Assembly (NCBI RefSeq): GCF_021654115.1
Contig: NZ_JAIWJF010000008.1
Coordinates: forward strand, 62,001-126,000
Origin: Furfurilactobacillus milii
GTDB taxonomy: Bacteria; Bacillota; Bacilli; Lactobacillales; Lactobacillaceae
Reading direction: 5' to 3'
DNA: 64,000 nucleotides
Part shown: positions 26,221 through 36,005 of the stretch, in pieces
Position numbering within the stretch: position 1 is the first letter of the stretch
How the letters are laid out: each line of letters begins with the position of its first letter
The notes under the pieces: model-generated
What the model was told of the DNA's origin: nothing
The model's input: only the letters and a program-made list of their open reading frames with translations
Databases searched by the model: none
Program-made: the position numbers and the translations under genes

Positions 26221-27417
26221 TTATAGATCCTTGTTGCTAGTTGTTGAGTGACTAAAGTGTAGCAAGATTAATCCTAAGGCTTCAAAAATTGAGATAAGAA
26301 TAATCATTGGGTAAGCAGTGTGGGAGCCAAATAAACCGACTAGCGGCGAAGCTACACCACCGACTAATTGAGACAGAGTACCTAAGATTGCTGAGGCTGT
26401 GCCAATGTTTTTAGTTGTGCTTTCCATAGCAATAGCAGTGGTGATAGTGCTATTGAAACCAACTGATGAAACGACAAACCACAAAGCGACTGCGAACAGC
26501 CAGAGCTGATTGATTGTTAATGCATTGACGATTAGGATGGCACACCCGATCAGAGGGACTAGGAAACCAACTTGGGCAATTTGATGCTCGTTTAGGAATT
26601 CAGAAACACGGCCGACAATTTTACTTCCCAGTGCGATTCCTAGACCATTAATAGCGTAGATAATACTGAAAGCAGTTGTGCTCAGATGATAGTCTTGCTG
26701 AAAGATAAACGAAGAATCTGCAATGTATGTAAACAAAGCACCATACACAAGTGCTAACAGACTTGCATTGAGCATAAAGCGTCCGTTTGAAAAAACGCTC
26801 TTGAAATCGAGCTTTTCAACAGGCCCGCCGATGCTAGTAGCTGTCTCTGGCAGACCGAAGGCACTGGCAATGACGAGTAAGATGCCAACAATTGTTAATG
26901 TTACAAATACTGATTCCCACGGGAAGAAACTTACTAGAACAGCTCCTAAAATGGGAGCGATAACTGGGAAAATTCCGTTGATGGACATTAACGTGGCGTA
27001 GAAAGTAGTTAATCGGTGCCCGGAGAAAAGATCTCTGGCTACTGCTCGCGATAGCACCTGACCAGCTGCACCAGCAAGGCCTTGAATAACACGAAGAACT
27101 AGAAAGACCACAATATTATGGACAAAGATAAGTGCCGCCGAAGTGAGTGTGAAGACAACCAACCCAATCAATAAGGGTTTCCGTCGCCCAACCCGGTCAC
27201 TCCACGGGCCAATAATTAACTGACCAACAGCCATGCCAATGAGGCAGGCACTGATACTTGCTTGAACCGCTGCTGAACTGGTGTGAAAACTAGCTTGCAG
27301 TTGGGGCAGTGCAGGCAGATACATATCTAGGGATAATGGGCCAAACGCAGATAGCGTGCCCAATAAAAGTGTTAAGAACAGACTGGGTTTTACAGTCTGT
27401 TGTTTTTCGACTGGCAT
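26221..27417 (-). CDS. Bcr/CflA-type drug efflux MFS transporter
   Basis: A 398-residue protein with about 12 hydrophobic helices. Motif A GPWSDRVGRRKPLL follows helix 2, and LDMYLPALPQLQ after helix 1 is typical of the Bcr/CflA subfamily. Proton-driven export of drugs such as bicyclomycin or chloramphenicol is known for relatives; the substrate here is unknown. AAGGAG precedes the ATG. Divergent from the BI-1 gene. Confidence 0.9.
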   Translation of the reverse strand: MPVEKQQTVKPSLFLTLLLGTLSAFGPLSLDMYLPALPQLQASFHTSSAAVQASISACLIGMAVGQLIIGPWSDRVGRRKPLLIGLVVFTLTSAALIFVHNIVVFLVLRVIQGLAGAAGQVLSRAVARDLFSGHRLTTFYATLMSINGIFPVIAPILGAVLVSFFPWESVFVTLTIVGILLVIASAFGLPETATSIGGPVEKLDFKSVFSNGRFMLNASLLALVYGALFTYIADSSFIFQQDYHLSTTAFSIIYAINGLGIALGSKIVGRVSEFLNEHQIAQVGFLVPLIGCAILIVNALTINQLWLFAVALWFVVSSVGFNSTITTAIAMESTTKNIGTASAILGTLSQLVGGVASPLVGLFGSHTAYPMIILISIFEALGLILLHFSHSTTSNKDL

Positions 27418-27550
27418 AATGGCTCCTTACACTAAATAGTTTATAAAACAAGGTAGACATAATTTTAAGCGTCTTGTGGTCAAAAAACTAGAGGGGATGG
27501 ACAGTTATCTATAAGGAATTCTAAAGTTGCGTATTGCACAGGTAAAACGC

Positions 27551-27578
27551 TTGCGTGTTTGGGTAAATCTGTTAAAAT
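27551..27578 (+). promoter_or_regulatory. Promoter of BI-1 family gene
   Basis: TTGCGT (27551-27556), 16-bp spacer, TAAAAT (27573-27578). Confidence 0.6.
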
Positions 27579-27650
27579 ACATCTTGAACATGAATTAGTC
27601 AGTATTTGTCAAACGACAATTAGTTAATTAATAAGAAATGAGGGATTTTT

Positions 27651-28370
27651 GTGAATAACAATGAATATCAACAACCTCGCCGAGAGGTGAACTCACAGGC
27701 TTCTGGTTTATCAGCCTTCATGAGTAAGGTCTTCGGTTATATGGGTGGTGCGGTACTGATTTCTGCAATCGTTGCTGTGCTTGCCGGCGTTGTCTTCCAA
27801 CAGCAATACTTTAATTTTATTGCTGCTAACCGCTGGTTCCCAATTGTTCTAGTGGTGGCTGAATTTGGACTCGTAATTGGCACTAGCTTTAAGGCCAACC
27901 GGAGTGCGGCAGCAGGACTGACGATGTTGTTTGGATTTGCGGCGATCAACGGGTTGATGCTGTCTAGCATTTTCCTACAATACGCGAGTGCGACGATCTT
28001 CTCTGCGTTCTTTGCCTCAGCCGCTATCTTTGGTGGAATGGCCTTTTATGGCTCAACCACCCATCGCGATTTGACTAAGATTGGTACGCAGGCGATGTTT
28101 GCACTGATTGGGATTCTCATCGTTAGTTTGATTAATATCTTCTTACGCTCATCCTTTATCAGTTTCATCTTTAGTTTTGTTATCGTAGCTGTCTTTGTTG
28201 TTTTGACCGCTTGGGATACACAACGGATGCGTAAAATTTATGAACAGTACGGCAATCAGATTTCGTTGAGTGGCCTAGCCGTTCAGGGTGCCTTCCAGTT
28301 GTACCTGGACTTCATCAACATTTTCATCTACATTCTGCAGATTTTTGGCTACGGTAGCAACCGCAACTAA
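27651..28370 (+). CDS. Bax inhibitor-1 (BI-1/YetJ) family membrane protein
   Basis: A 239-residue protein with seven hydrophobic segments. The C-terminal TAWDTQRMRKIYEQYG followed by a short last helix is the BI-1 hallmark; the Asp of that segment is part of the pH-sensing pair in Bacillus YetJ, a calcium leak channel. The start is GTG with GAGGG six bases upstream. No operon partner. Confidence 0.9.
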   Translation: MNNNEYQQPRREVNSQASGLSAFMSKVFGYMGGAVLISAIVAVLAGVVFQQQYFNFIAANRWFPIVLVVAEFGLVIGTSFKANRSAAAGLTMLFGFAAINGLMLSSIFLQYASATIFSAFFASAAIFGGMAFYGSTTHRDLTKIGTQAMFALIGILIVSLINIFLRSSFISFIFSFVIVAVFVVLTAWDTQRMRKIYEQYGNQISLSGLAVQGAFQLYLDFINIFIYILQIFGYGSNRN

Positions 28371-28450
28371 TCAAACCTGAATGACTAAAATCATGCTATG
28401 AGCAGGGCTTTAATTTTTTGAATAAGATGCTCGAATAAATCATAACTAGA

Positions 28451-28485
28451 AACCGTGTTGACATTGTTGTCGGCACGGCTTTTTG
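28451..28485 (+). terminator. Terminator after BI-1 gene
   Basis: AACCGTG..GAC pairs with GTC..CACGG, then CTTTTTG. It lies 80 bases after the stop. Confidence 0.65.
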
Positions 28486-28596
28486 TTTGTCAGTGTTTTT
28501 TGAACAGGGGGCGCGACTACGCCAGCAAAATCAGAGTCAGTCGATAATTATCAGCATCGAGCTCACTTAAAAATTCAATTACGCTTCTGCCTCAAA

Positions 28597-28626
28597 TTGG
28601 TGCGAGAGCGCTTAATTTGTTAAAAT
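28597..28626 (+). promoter_or_regulatory. Promoter of polA operon
   Basis: TTGGTG (28597-28602), 18-bp spacer, TAAAAT (28621-28626). The -10 overlaps an in-frame ATG at 28625, which therefore cannot be the start codon of a transcript made here. Confidence 0.6.
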
Positions 28627-28660
28627 GGAATCATTAAAATCAAAGAAAGCGACGGCCTTT

Positions 28661-31363
28661 ATGAGCGAACAATTAACGTTATCAACAAAGAAAAAACTAT
28701 TACTGATTGACGGCAACAGTGTGGCCTTTCGTGCCTTCTTTGCACTGCATCAACAATTGGATCGATTTACTAACCATGATGGCTTACATACGAACGCTAT
28801 TTACGCGTTCAAGACGATGTTGGATAAAGTAGTTAAGGCTGTTCAACCAGATAAGGCATTAGTGGCATTTGACGCCGGGAAAACAACTTTTAGAACTGGT
28901 AAATTTTCTGACTACAAAGGTGGCCGATCTAAAACACCGGAAGAATTATCAGAGCAAATGCCTTACTTACGAGATCTTTTGACCGGTTACGGCATCAAGA
29001 GTTATGAACTCAAGGATTGGGAGGCCGACGACATTATCGGCACCATGGCCCGTGAAGGTGAAACAGCCGGGTATCAAGTGATTATCGTAACTGGGGACCG
29101 AGATCTGACTCAGCTAGCAACAGATCAAACAACGGTGGCAATCACGCAAAAAGGTGTTAGTGAAATCGAATATTACACACCTGCTCACGTTCAGGATAAG
29201 TATGGCTTAGAACCCAAACAAATCATTGATATGAAAGGGCTCACGGGTGACACTTCCGATAATTATCCGGGTGTTACCAAAGTTGGTGAGAAGACGGCGA
29301 TTAAGTTGCTGACGCAGTTTGATTCCGTTGAGGGTGTCTACGAGCATCTAGATGATATTAAACAGAGCAAGATGAAAGATCACTTGATTGAGGATCATGA
29401 TCAAGCCTTGATGAGCAAGGATTTGGCGACGATTCGCACCAATGCGCCATTGGCAATTCATTTGGATGATATCGATTATAACGGCCCTGATATCGACAAA
29501 TTGATTGCCTTCTATCAACAAATGGACTTTAACAATTTCCTGAAACAGTTGCAGAATGCCGGCCTTTCTTTGGATTTAGGCGACGATGAAACAAGCACAG
29601 CTTTAAAGACTGTCAGTTGGACTGAATTAACCAAAGATAATCTAGACTTGGTTGATAATTTTACCGATGAAGTTAGTTTTATTTTGGAAATGCCTGATGA
29701 AAATTATCATCTCAGTGCATTTGCTGGTTTTGTGATGACCGATGGCAAACAAACATTGGTTAGTCGAGAAGTCGATCTGCTTCAATCTGCACAAATTAAG
29801 AAATTGATGGAAAATGGCAATATTGAAAAGAACGTTTTTAATGCTAAAGCTCAGTATGTCGGTCTACACCGTCTCGGAGTCAAACTTGTTGGTGTTGATT
29901 TCGATTTGTTACTCGTGTCTTACTTGCTGGATACGAATGATAATTCAAATGATTTGGGTAGCTTGGCTCAGCAGCATGGTTACGACCAGGTTGAAACAGA
30001 TGAAGCCGTTTACGGCAAGGGTGCCAAACGGGCGATTCCTGACGATGATGAACAATTTTTCGACCATTTGTCGCGGAAGGCATTGGCCATTCAAAATCTC
30101 CATGAAGAGCTGTTTAAAGAACTTGATCAAAATGAGCAGCGGGATTTATACGTCAACATTGAATTGCCGTTAACGTTTGTACTGGCGGACATGGAAATCG
30201 CCGGTGTTTACGTGGATACTGACCAATTGACCAATATGCGAGAAAAGTTCAAGGAACAATTGTCATCGCTGAAACAAACCATTTATAACGAAGCCGGAGA
30301 AGAGTTTAACATCAATTCGACCAAGCAATTGGGCCAAATTTTGTTTAAAAAAATGAAATTGCCAGTGATCAAAAAGACTAAGACGGGTTATTCAACTTCA
30401 GTTGATGTTTTAGAACAATTGGCGCCTCAAGCGCCTATTGTGGAGAATATCTTGGCTTACCGTGGCTTGTCTAAGTTGCAGTCGACCTATATTGAGGGGC
30501 TGTTAAAAGTCGTCCACAGCCATGATCACAAGGTGCACACGCGCTATTTACAAACTCTGACACAGACAGGTCGCTTATCTTCAGTTGACCCGAATTTACA
30601 AAACATTCCGATTCAAACCCAGCAAGGACGTGAAATTCGGAAGGCGTTTGTGCCAAGTCATGATGGTTGGGAAATCTTTTCTTCAGACTATTCACAAGTT
30701 GAATTACGTGTGTTGGCTCACATTACAGGGGATGCAAACTTGCAAGAGGCCTTCCGTGAAGACGAGGATATTCATGCGGCAACAGCTCGCAGAATCTTTG
30801 GGTTAACTTCTAATGATGAAGTGACGCCATTAATGCGGCGGCAGGCCAAGGCAACAAACTTTGGAATTGTTTACGGAATTAGTGATTATGGATTATCACA
30901 AAATCTGGGAATTTCCCGTCCTCAGGCAAAACAATTTATTGATACTTATTTCCGCGAATATCCGGATGTTAAAAAATATACAGAAGACGTTGTTGAACAG
31001 GCAAAGAAGCAGGGCTACGTGGAGACAATCACGCATCGCCGCCGGTATTTACCTGATATCAATGCGAAGAGCTTTAACCGCCGTTCATTTGCAGCGCGGA
31101 CAGCGATGAATACGCCAATTCAGGGATCAGCAGCAGATATTATTAAGATTGCTATGATTCAAATGCAGAAGGCATTAACTGATCACGATTTAAAGGCTAC
31201 TATGTTGCTGCAGATTCATGATGAGCTGGTCTTTGAAGCACCCAAGGAAGAAATTCCGATTCTTGAAAAATTAGTTCCAAGCATTATGGATTCAGCTGTT
31301 AGTTTGGACATTCCGTTGAAAGTTGAAAGTGCTCATGGATCTACTTGGTATGATGCGAAATAA
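28661..31363 (+). CDS. polA: DNA polymerase I
   Basis: A 900-residue polymerase for repair and Okazaki fragment processing. The 5'-3' exonuclease domain is at about 10-300 (LLIDGNSVAFRAFF, ELKDWEADDIIGT, GLTGDTSDNYPG). The middle 3'-5' exonuclease domain lacks the catalytic DxE, so it should not proofread, as in other Gram-positives. Polymerase motif A DYSQVELRVLAH, motif B RRQAKATNFGIVYG and motif C QIHDELVFE are intact. ATG 28661 is preferred because the upstream ATG overlaps the -10 box; the ribosome binding site is poor. Confidence 0.95.
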   Translation: MSEQLTLSTKKKLLLIDGNSVAFRAFFALHQQLDRFTNHDGLHTNAIYAFKTMLDKVVKAVQPDKALVAFDAGKTTFRTGKFSDYKGGRSKTPEELSEQMPYLRDLLTGYGIKSYELKDWEADDIIGTMAREGETAGYQVIIVTGDRDLTQLATDQTTVAITQKGVSEIEYYTPAHVQDKYGLEPKQIIDMKGLTGDTSDNYPGVTKVGEKTAIKLLTQFDSVEGVYEHLDDIKQSKMKDHLIEDHDQALMSKDLATIRTNAPLAIHLDDIDYNGPDIDKLIAFYQQMDFNNFLKQLQNAGLSLDLGDDETSTALKTVSWTELTKDNLDLVDNFTDEVSFILEMPDENYHLSAFAGFVMTDGKQTLVSREVDLLQSAQIKKLMENGNIEKNVFNAKAQYVGLHRLGVKLVGVDFDLLLVSYLLDTNDNSNDLGSLAQQHGYDQVETDEAVYGKGAKRAIPDDDEQFFDHLSRKALAIQNLHEELFKELDQNEQRDLYVNIELPLTFVLADMEIAGVYVDTDQLTNMREKFKEQLSSLKQTIYNEAGEEFNINSTKQLGQILFKKMKLPVIKKTKTGYSTSVDVLEQLAPQAPIVENILAYRGLSKLQSTYIEGLLKVVHSHDHKVHTRYLQTLTQTGRLSSVDPNLQNIPIQTQQGREIRKAFVPSHDGWEIFSSDYSQVELRVLAHITGDANLQEAFREDEDIHAATARRIFGLTSNDEVTPLMRRQAKATNFGIVYGISDYGLSQNLGISRPQAKQFIDTYFREYPDVKKYTEDVVEQAKKQGYVETITHRRRYLPDINAKSFNRRSFAARTAMNTPIQGSAADIIKIAMIQMQKALTDHDLKATMLLQIHDELVFEAPKEEIPILEKLVPSIMDSAVSLDIPLKVESAHGSTWYDAK

Positions 31364-31405
31364 CGATTTATCGCAAGCTTGAATTTCAAAATGGAGGCAT
31401 GAATG

Positions 31406-32290
31406 ATGCCAGAATTACCTGAGGTTGAAACGGTTCGTCGTGGGTTAACGCGGATGGTTGTTGGAAAAACGATTACTGGAATTGACGTTTATTACCCGAA
31501 GATGGTGTTAAATGGTGCCGACGCTTTTGTGACGCTGTTGACTGGACGGACAGTTACCCGAGTCGATCGGCGTGGCAAGTATTTGTTGTTTCGCTTCGAT
31601 GGCGGGCTGACGATGGTTTCTCATTTGCGAATGGAAGGTAAATACTTTGGGGCACCAGCCGACACGCCAAGGGATAAACACACTCATGTTGTTTTTCATT
31701 TAAGTGATGGTCAGTTACTGTGTTACAACGATACACGTAAATTTGGGCGCATGGTTGTGATTCATACTGGTGATGAAGACACAGTCGGTGGGCTAAAAAC
31801 GTTGGGGCCTGAGCCCACACCGGAAACGTTAAGCGTGGCGTATTTAGTTGCTAAAATGGCAAAGAGTCGTAAAGCAATCAAGACCTGGTTGCTGGATCAA
31901 AGCAACATTGCAGGGTTGGGCAACATTTACTGTGATGAAGTGCTGTGGCTAAGTAAAATTCATCCCGAACAACCGGCAAATACAGTGACCACTGCGCAAA
32001 TCAAACGATTACGGTTAAGTATTTTTGATGAATTACAATTGGCAATCGAACATCACGGTACGACAGTGTTCACGTACAGTGCGTTTGGACATGCGGGAGA
32101 ATTCCAAAACGAACTTCATGCATACGGTCATGGCGGTGAACCTTGCGAACGGTGTGGCACCACAATGGTGAAAATTAAAGTTGGTGAGCGGGGCACCACT
32201 TTTTGTCCCAAGGAACAAAAACTGCGTGTTGTGAAGATAGCTGCTTCCAAGGCACATTCTGCAGCAGCGACTAAGGAGACTTCTAAGTGA
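31406..32290 (+). CDS. mutM: Formamidopyrimidine-DNA glycosylase, altered zinc finger
   Basis: A 294-residue base-excision repair enzyme removing 8-oxoguanine. MPELPEVE supplies Pro1 and Glu2 after Met removal, so ATG 31406 (GGAGG eight bases upstream) must be the start rather than 31403. The conserved helix-two-turn-helix region has LDQSNIAGLGNIYCDE. The C-terminal zinc finger keeps Cys247, Cys250 and Cys267, but the fourth ligand is Glu270 (FCPKEQ instead of FCPxCQ). It overlaps coaE by four bases. Confidence 0.96.
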   Translation: MPELPEVETVRRGLTRMVVGKTITGIDVYYPKMVLNGADAFVTLLTGRTVTRVDRRGKYLLFRFDGGLTMVSHLRMEGKYFGAPADTPRDKHTHVVFHLSDGQLLCYNDTRKFGRMVVIHTGDEDTVGGLKTLGPEPTPETLSVAYLVAKMAKSRKAIKTWLLDQSNIAGLGNIYCDEVLWLSKIHPEQPANTVTTAQIKRLRLSIFDELQLAIEHHGTTVFTYSAFGHAGEFQNELHAYGHGGEPCERCGTTMVKIKVGERGTTFCPKEQKLRVVKIAASKAHSAAATKETSK

Positions 32291-32892
32291 CAACGGTGAT
32301 TGGACTAACTGGCGGTATTGCCAGTGGCAAATCGACAGTTTCTAAAATGTTTGCAACGGCAGGCATCCCAATTATTGATGCGGATAAAATCGCTCACGAG
32401 GTTGTGGCGCCTAATACAACCGCTTTGGCAGATATCATTAGTACGTTTGGGGATACGGTTTTGACAGCAACGGGTCAGTTAGATCGTCATAAATTAGGCA
32501 ACCTAGTCTTTAATAATGACGACAAGTTAGCTGAGCTTAATTCAATTGTTCAACCCGTTATCCGAAAAGTAATTCGGTCGCGAATTGATCGATTTAGGAG
32601 TCGAAACACGCCCGTAGTTGTCTTGGATGCGCCATTGCTCTTAGAACAACATTATGAAAAGGACGTTGACCTGATTGTGGTGGTCAGTGTTCCACTCAAG
32701 ATTCAACAGGCTCGGTTGATGGCGCGCGATAACTTGTCGTTAGCAGAGGCGAATGAACGAATTGAAAGTCAATTATCCTTGGCTAACAAAGTTGCCAAGG
32801 CAGATGTGGTTATCGATAATTCCCAACAACTTGAAGAGACCCGCCTACAAGTGGTAAACTTGCTTGACAAAGTCCGTCAGACTGCGGATTAA
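32287..32892 (+). CDS. coaE: Dephospho-CoA kinase
   Basis: A 201-residue P-loop kinase for the last step of coenzyme A synthesis. P-loop GLTGGIASGKST is at residues 6-17, DADKIAHEV follows, and VVLDAPLLLE is the CoA-binding lid region. The start is GTG inside the mutM stop (GTGA overlap) with GGAG eight bases upstream. Part of the polA-mutM-coaE-nrdR run. Confidence 0.97.
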   Translation: MTTVIGLTGGIASGKSTVSKMFATAGIPIIDADKIAHEVVAPNTTALADIISTFGDTVLTATGQLDRHKLGNLVFNNDDKLAELNSIVQPVIRKVIRSRIDRFRSRNTPVVVLDAPLLLEQHYEKDVDLIVVVSVPLKIQQARLMARDNLSLAEANERIESQLSLANKVAKADVVIDNSQQLEETRLQVVNLLDKVRQTAD

Positions 32893-32929
32893 AACGATTT
32901 AGTATTGATTAAAGGAGCACAGACAGGCT

Positions 32930-33403
32930 ATGCAATGTCCACGGTGTCACCATAACGATACCCGAGTTGTTGATAGTCGTCCGACCGCAGAGGGTCAGGC
33001 GATTCGTCGACGACGCGAGTGCGAAAAATGTGGTTTTCGATTTACAACGTTTGAACGGGTTGAAGTAGCCCCATTATTGGTCATTAAAAAAGATGGCACC
33101 CGTGAGGAGTTTAGTCGCGAGAAGATTCTTCGCGGAATTATTCGCTCTGCAGAAAAACGACCGGTTACCATGCAGCAAATGAATACCGTAGTTGATAAAG
33201 TCGAGTCAAAGGTCCGCGCATTGGGCGAGAACGAAATTTCTAGTCAACTGATTGGTGAGTACGTTATGAACGAGTTGGCTGATGTTGATGAGATTGCATA
33301 TATTCGATTTGCCAGCGTCTATCGTCAGTTTAAGGACATGAGTGTCTTTTTGGATGAAATGAAAGAAATGGTTGAGCGGGACAAGCGCTCGGATAAACGT
33401 TAA
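32930..33403 (+). CDS. nrdR: Transcriptional repressor NrdR
   Basis: A 157-residue repressor of ribonucleotide reductase genes. The N-terminal zinc ribbon has [15 protein letters not shown] and [15 protein letters not shown]. The ATP-cone domain at 49-139 ([16 protein letters not shown]) senses ATP/dATP. It follows coaE and precedes the helicase loading genes, the usual Firmicutes order. Confidence 0.98.
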   Translation: MQCPRCHHNDTRVVDSRPTAEGQAIRRRRECEKCGFRFTTFERVEVAPLLVIKKDGTREEFSREKILRGIIRSAEKRPVTMQQMNTVVDKVESKVRALGENEISSQLIGEYVMNELADVDEIAYIRFASVYRQFKDMSVFLDEMKEMVERDKRSDKR

Positions 33404-33432
33404 TTGCTGAATACAAGAAGGGAGTGTCAGTC

Positions 33433-34812
33433 ATGAATGTTGCACCAACTTTAACACCGCGGTCAGGATTTGTGGTTACACTGCCACCTCGTGATGAGCA
33501 GCATCTGTTGAGTTGGCAAACGTTGTACGCACCGATATTGGGCGTTACTGCGTTTGGCTTATACACAGGGTTGACTACGTTCGCTAGCCAGCACCCCCAG
33601 TTGTCTAATCGTCGTCAACACAGTGAACTGTTGACATGGTTGCGATTGGATTTGGATCATTTTCTGTCTGCCCGTAAGCGATTGGAAGCGGCCGGCTTAT
33701 TGGATAGTTTTTACCAGCAAGACGCACTAGGGGATGTTTACGCTTATCAACTGCAGTCGCCACTTTCGGCGACTGCGTTTTTTGCTGATGATTTACTCAG
33801 TGTCTTGCTTTTACAATCTGTTGGTCAAACACGGTATGATGAACTGTTAGCAAAATTTGAACAGAAAACGGTTAACGTAAGTCAGATGAAAAATGTATCA
33901 GCCAATTTTTTATCTGTATTTCATATGAGTGATGCTCAATTGACTAACCGTCCAGCGCAGTTGTCGATTCAGTCCGATAATCATCGCACCGAGCGTGAGT
34001 CTAGCTTGGTTCAGGTTGACTTCAAACTGCTAAGCGATTATTTAAAACGAGAGTACGTTGAGTTGGATTCGGTAATGAATCAACGTGATTTAATTGCTAC
34101 CGAAGCGACGATGTATGGGTTAAATGAGCGAAGTTTAGCCAACTTTATTGTTCAGGCGACAAGCGTGACAACAAATCAGTTTGATGCTAATCGTTTCAAA
34201 CAAGTCGTTGCTGCTCAATTTCAAGCGACTCAGGCTGTGGACAATCCTGTGAATGCAAGCGATGGTGACTCCCAGAATGTCCAAACACAACCGGTGGCAA
34301 CAACCGGTGATAATCAGGATCAGGCACAAGTTAAGGCATTGGTGGCGGCCGTTAAGGCATACGCGCCAGCTGATTTTTTGGCCAGTTTAAAGACTGAAAA
34401 GAATCAGTATGTTAGTGATGGTGAACAACGCGTTTTGGCTAAATTCATGGATCGACATTTGTTTGCTCCCGCCGTTGTGAACATGCTAATTTACTACCTC
34501 ATTAGTGATCGCGATAAAAACGTTCTTTACCTTAACGACGTAGATCGAGTCGCTAATGATTGGGCCAAAGCAAAGGTGCAGACGCCAGAGCAAGCAATTG
34601 ACCACATGCGAAACTACAAGGAAGAACAGGAATCGCAGCGGATTCAACGTCAAAATGGCCGAGCACCCAAGGCACGAGAACAACTGACGGACTGGAACGC
34701 GCAGTCACAGACACCAACGTCAGAAGTGGCTGCTTCTGAAGATGACGCTAATGAAATTCAAAAATTACGGCAACGTTTAAATCAGGCTAAAAAGAATCAG
34801 GAGGATCAATAA
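33433..34812 (+). CDS. dnaB: Replication initiation/helicase loading protein DnaB (Gram-positive type)
   Basis: A 459-residue replication initiation protein that, with DnaI, loads the replicative helicase at oriC and restart sites. It is not a helicase itself. The N-terminal winged-helix region (about 1-200) and the C-terminal DnaB/DnaD-type helical domain (about 330-420, with YLNDVDRVANDWAKAKVQT) are visible. A Gln/Asn-rich linker separates them. ATG 33433 has AGGGAG eight bases before it; a GTG at 33424 overlaps that site. Confidence 0.93.
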   Translation: MNVAPTLTPRSGFVVTLPPRDEQHLLSWQTLYAPILGVTAFGLYTGLTTFASQHPQLSNRRQHSELLTWLRLDLDHFLSARKRLEAAGLLDSFYQQDALGDVYAYQLQSPLSATAFFADDLLSVLLLQSVGQTRYDELLAKFEQKTVNVSQMKNVSANFLSVFHMSDAQLTNRPAQLSIQSDNHRTERESSLVQVDFKLLSDYLKREYVELDSVMNQRDLIATEATMYGLNERSLANFIVQATSVTTNQFDANRFKQVVAAQFQATQAVDNPVNASDGDSQNVQTQPVATTGDNQDQAQVKALVAAVKAYAPADFLASLKTEKNQYVSDGEQRVLAKFMDRHLFAPAVVNMLIYYLISDRDKNVLYLNDVDRVANDWAKAKVQTPEQAIDHMRNYKEEQESQRIQRQNGRAPKAREQLTDWNAQSQTPTSEVAASEDDANEIQKLRQRLNQAKKNQEDQ

Positions 34813-34814
34813 TC

Positions 34815-35750
34815 ATGCAGGACTTAGGAAAATCAATGCGCGATTTACTTAATCGCCAGAATCTGAACTCTGATTACCAACGGCTGATTGCAAATGCGAT
34901 TAATGATCCCGATGTACAAGCGTTCATTAAGGCACATCAAGATGAGTTGGCAGAGGATGTGTTGGAGCGTAATGGATCCAAATTGTACGAATATGTGAGC
35001 CAGCGTGATAAATTACGTGCCGGTCACCAAGTTTTTGCACCTGGCTACGAACCGAAATTAGTGGTCAGTGACCATTATGTGGAAGTGACCTACGAACCAA
35101 CGGAAGACACGTTACTTGCACAAAAACGATCAATGCTTAAGAAGCGCGTTCACGCAGTTTCCATGCCGAAAATGATTGAACAAGCGTCGTTTGGTGATTA
35201 TAACGTGGATGGTGAAGAGGAGCAGCGTGCAAAAGCCTTGCGGCAAGCGATGCAATTTGTAGCTGACTATTCACAAAGGCCACATGAATTCCATCAAGGC
35301 CTGTACTTCTACGGGAATTTTGGAGTCGGTAAAACATTTTTGCTTGGCGCTATTGCCAATGAACTCGCTACATTGGGATATCAGTCAACGTTAGTTCACT
35401 TTCCCAGTTTTGCTGTGGAAATGAAAAATTCGATTGGTAAAAATAATGTTGCCGAAAAGGTTGATGCTATTAAACAGGCGCCAATCTTGATGATTGATGA
35501 TATTGGCGCGGATTCGATGAGCTCATGGGTTCGCGACGAAGTGTTAGGCGTCGTTTTAGAGTATCGAATGCAAGAGGAATTGCCCACTTTCTTCAGTTCA
35601 AACTTTTCTATGCAACAGTTGTCAGATCAGCATCTCTCAATTAATCAGCGTGGCGAAAAAGAAGAAGTTAAGGCTGCGCGGTTAATGCAGCGCATTCGTT
35701 TCCTAAGCCACGAAGTTGTGATTCAGGGACCAAATCGTCGGCCACAATAA
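34815..35750 (+). CDS. dnaI: Primosomal helicase loader DnaI
   Basis: A 311-residue AAA+ helicase loader. The N-terminal domain (1-120) contacts the helicase. Walker A YGNFGVGKT is at about 165-173, Walker B ILMIDDIGAD follows, and the arginine-finger/C-terminal segment is RIRFLSHEVVIQG. The ATG lies two bases after the dnaB stop with AGGAGG upstream, so the two are coupled. The second MITE-like repeat starts 14 bases after its stop. Confidence 0.96.
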   Translation: MQDLGKSMRDLLNRQNLNSDYQRLIANAINDPDVQAFIKAHQDELAEDVLERNGSKLYEYVSQRDKLRAGHQVFAPGYEPKLVVSDHYVEVTYEPTEDTLLAQKRSMLKKRVHAVSMPKMIEQASFGDYNVDGEEEQRAKALRQAMQFVADYSQRPHEFHQGLYFYGNFGVGKTFLLGAIANELATLGYQSTLVHFPSFAVEMKNSIGKNNVAEKVDAIKQAPILMIDDIGADSMSSWVRDEVLGVVLEYRMQEELPTFFSSNFSMQQLSDQHLSINQRGEKEEVKAARLMQRIRFLSHEVVIQGPNRRPQ

Positions 35751-35764
35751 AATATTTATGGGTA

Positions 35765-35921
35765 GCTGTGACAGAAGTCCGACTTGAAAACGGGCATTAA
35801 CATAAAACTGACCTATTCCTGAACTTTGGGAATAGGTCAGTTTTGAGCTAAGCGGAATTCTCAGGACTTTGGAGCGCAATATGGCTCACATTATTCGTTT
35901 CAAATAAACTTATGCCACAGC
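35765..35921 (-). mobile_element. MITE-like dispersed repeat, copy B (157 bp, inverted)
   Basis: The reverse complement of the element at 18145-18301, same length, about 18 mismatches by eye. Ends GCTGTGACAGAAG (35765-35777) and CTTATGCCACAGC (35909-35921) are imperfect inverted repeats of each other. The central hairpin ACTGACCTATTCC/GGAATAGGTCAGT (about 35808-35843), then TTTT, can terminate dnaI transcription. Confidence 0.8.
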
Positions 35922-36005
35922 TTTTTTTGTTTGCAACAGTCATAAATAACGGTTAAAAGAGGTTCACTTTAGGAATTTGCCGCGATTTCAAGTCAAAATT
36001 ATAAG

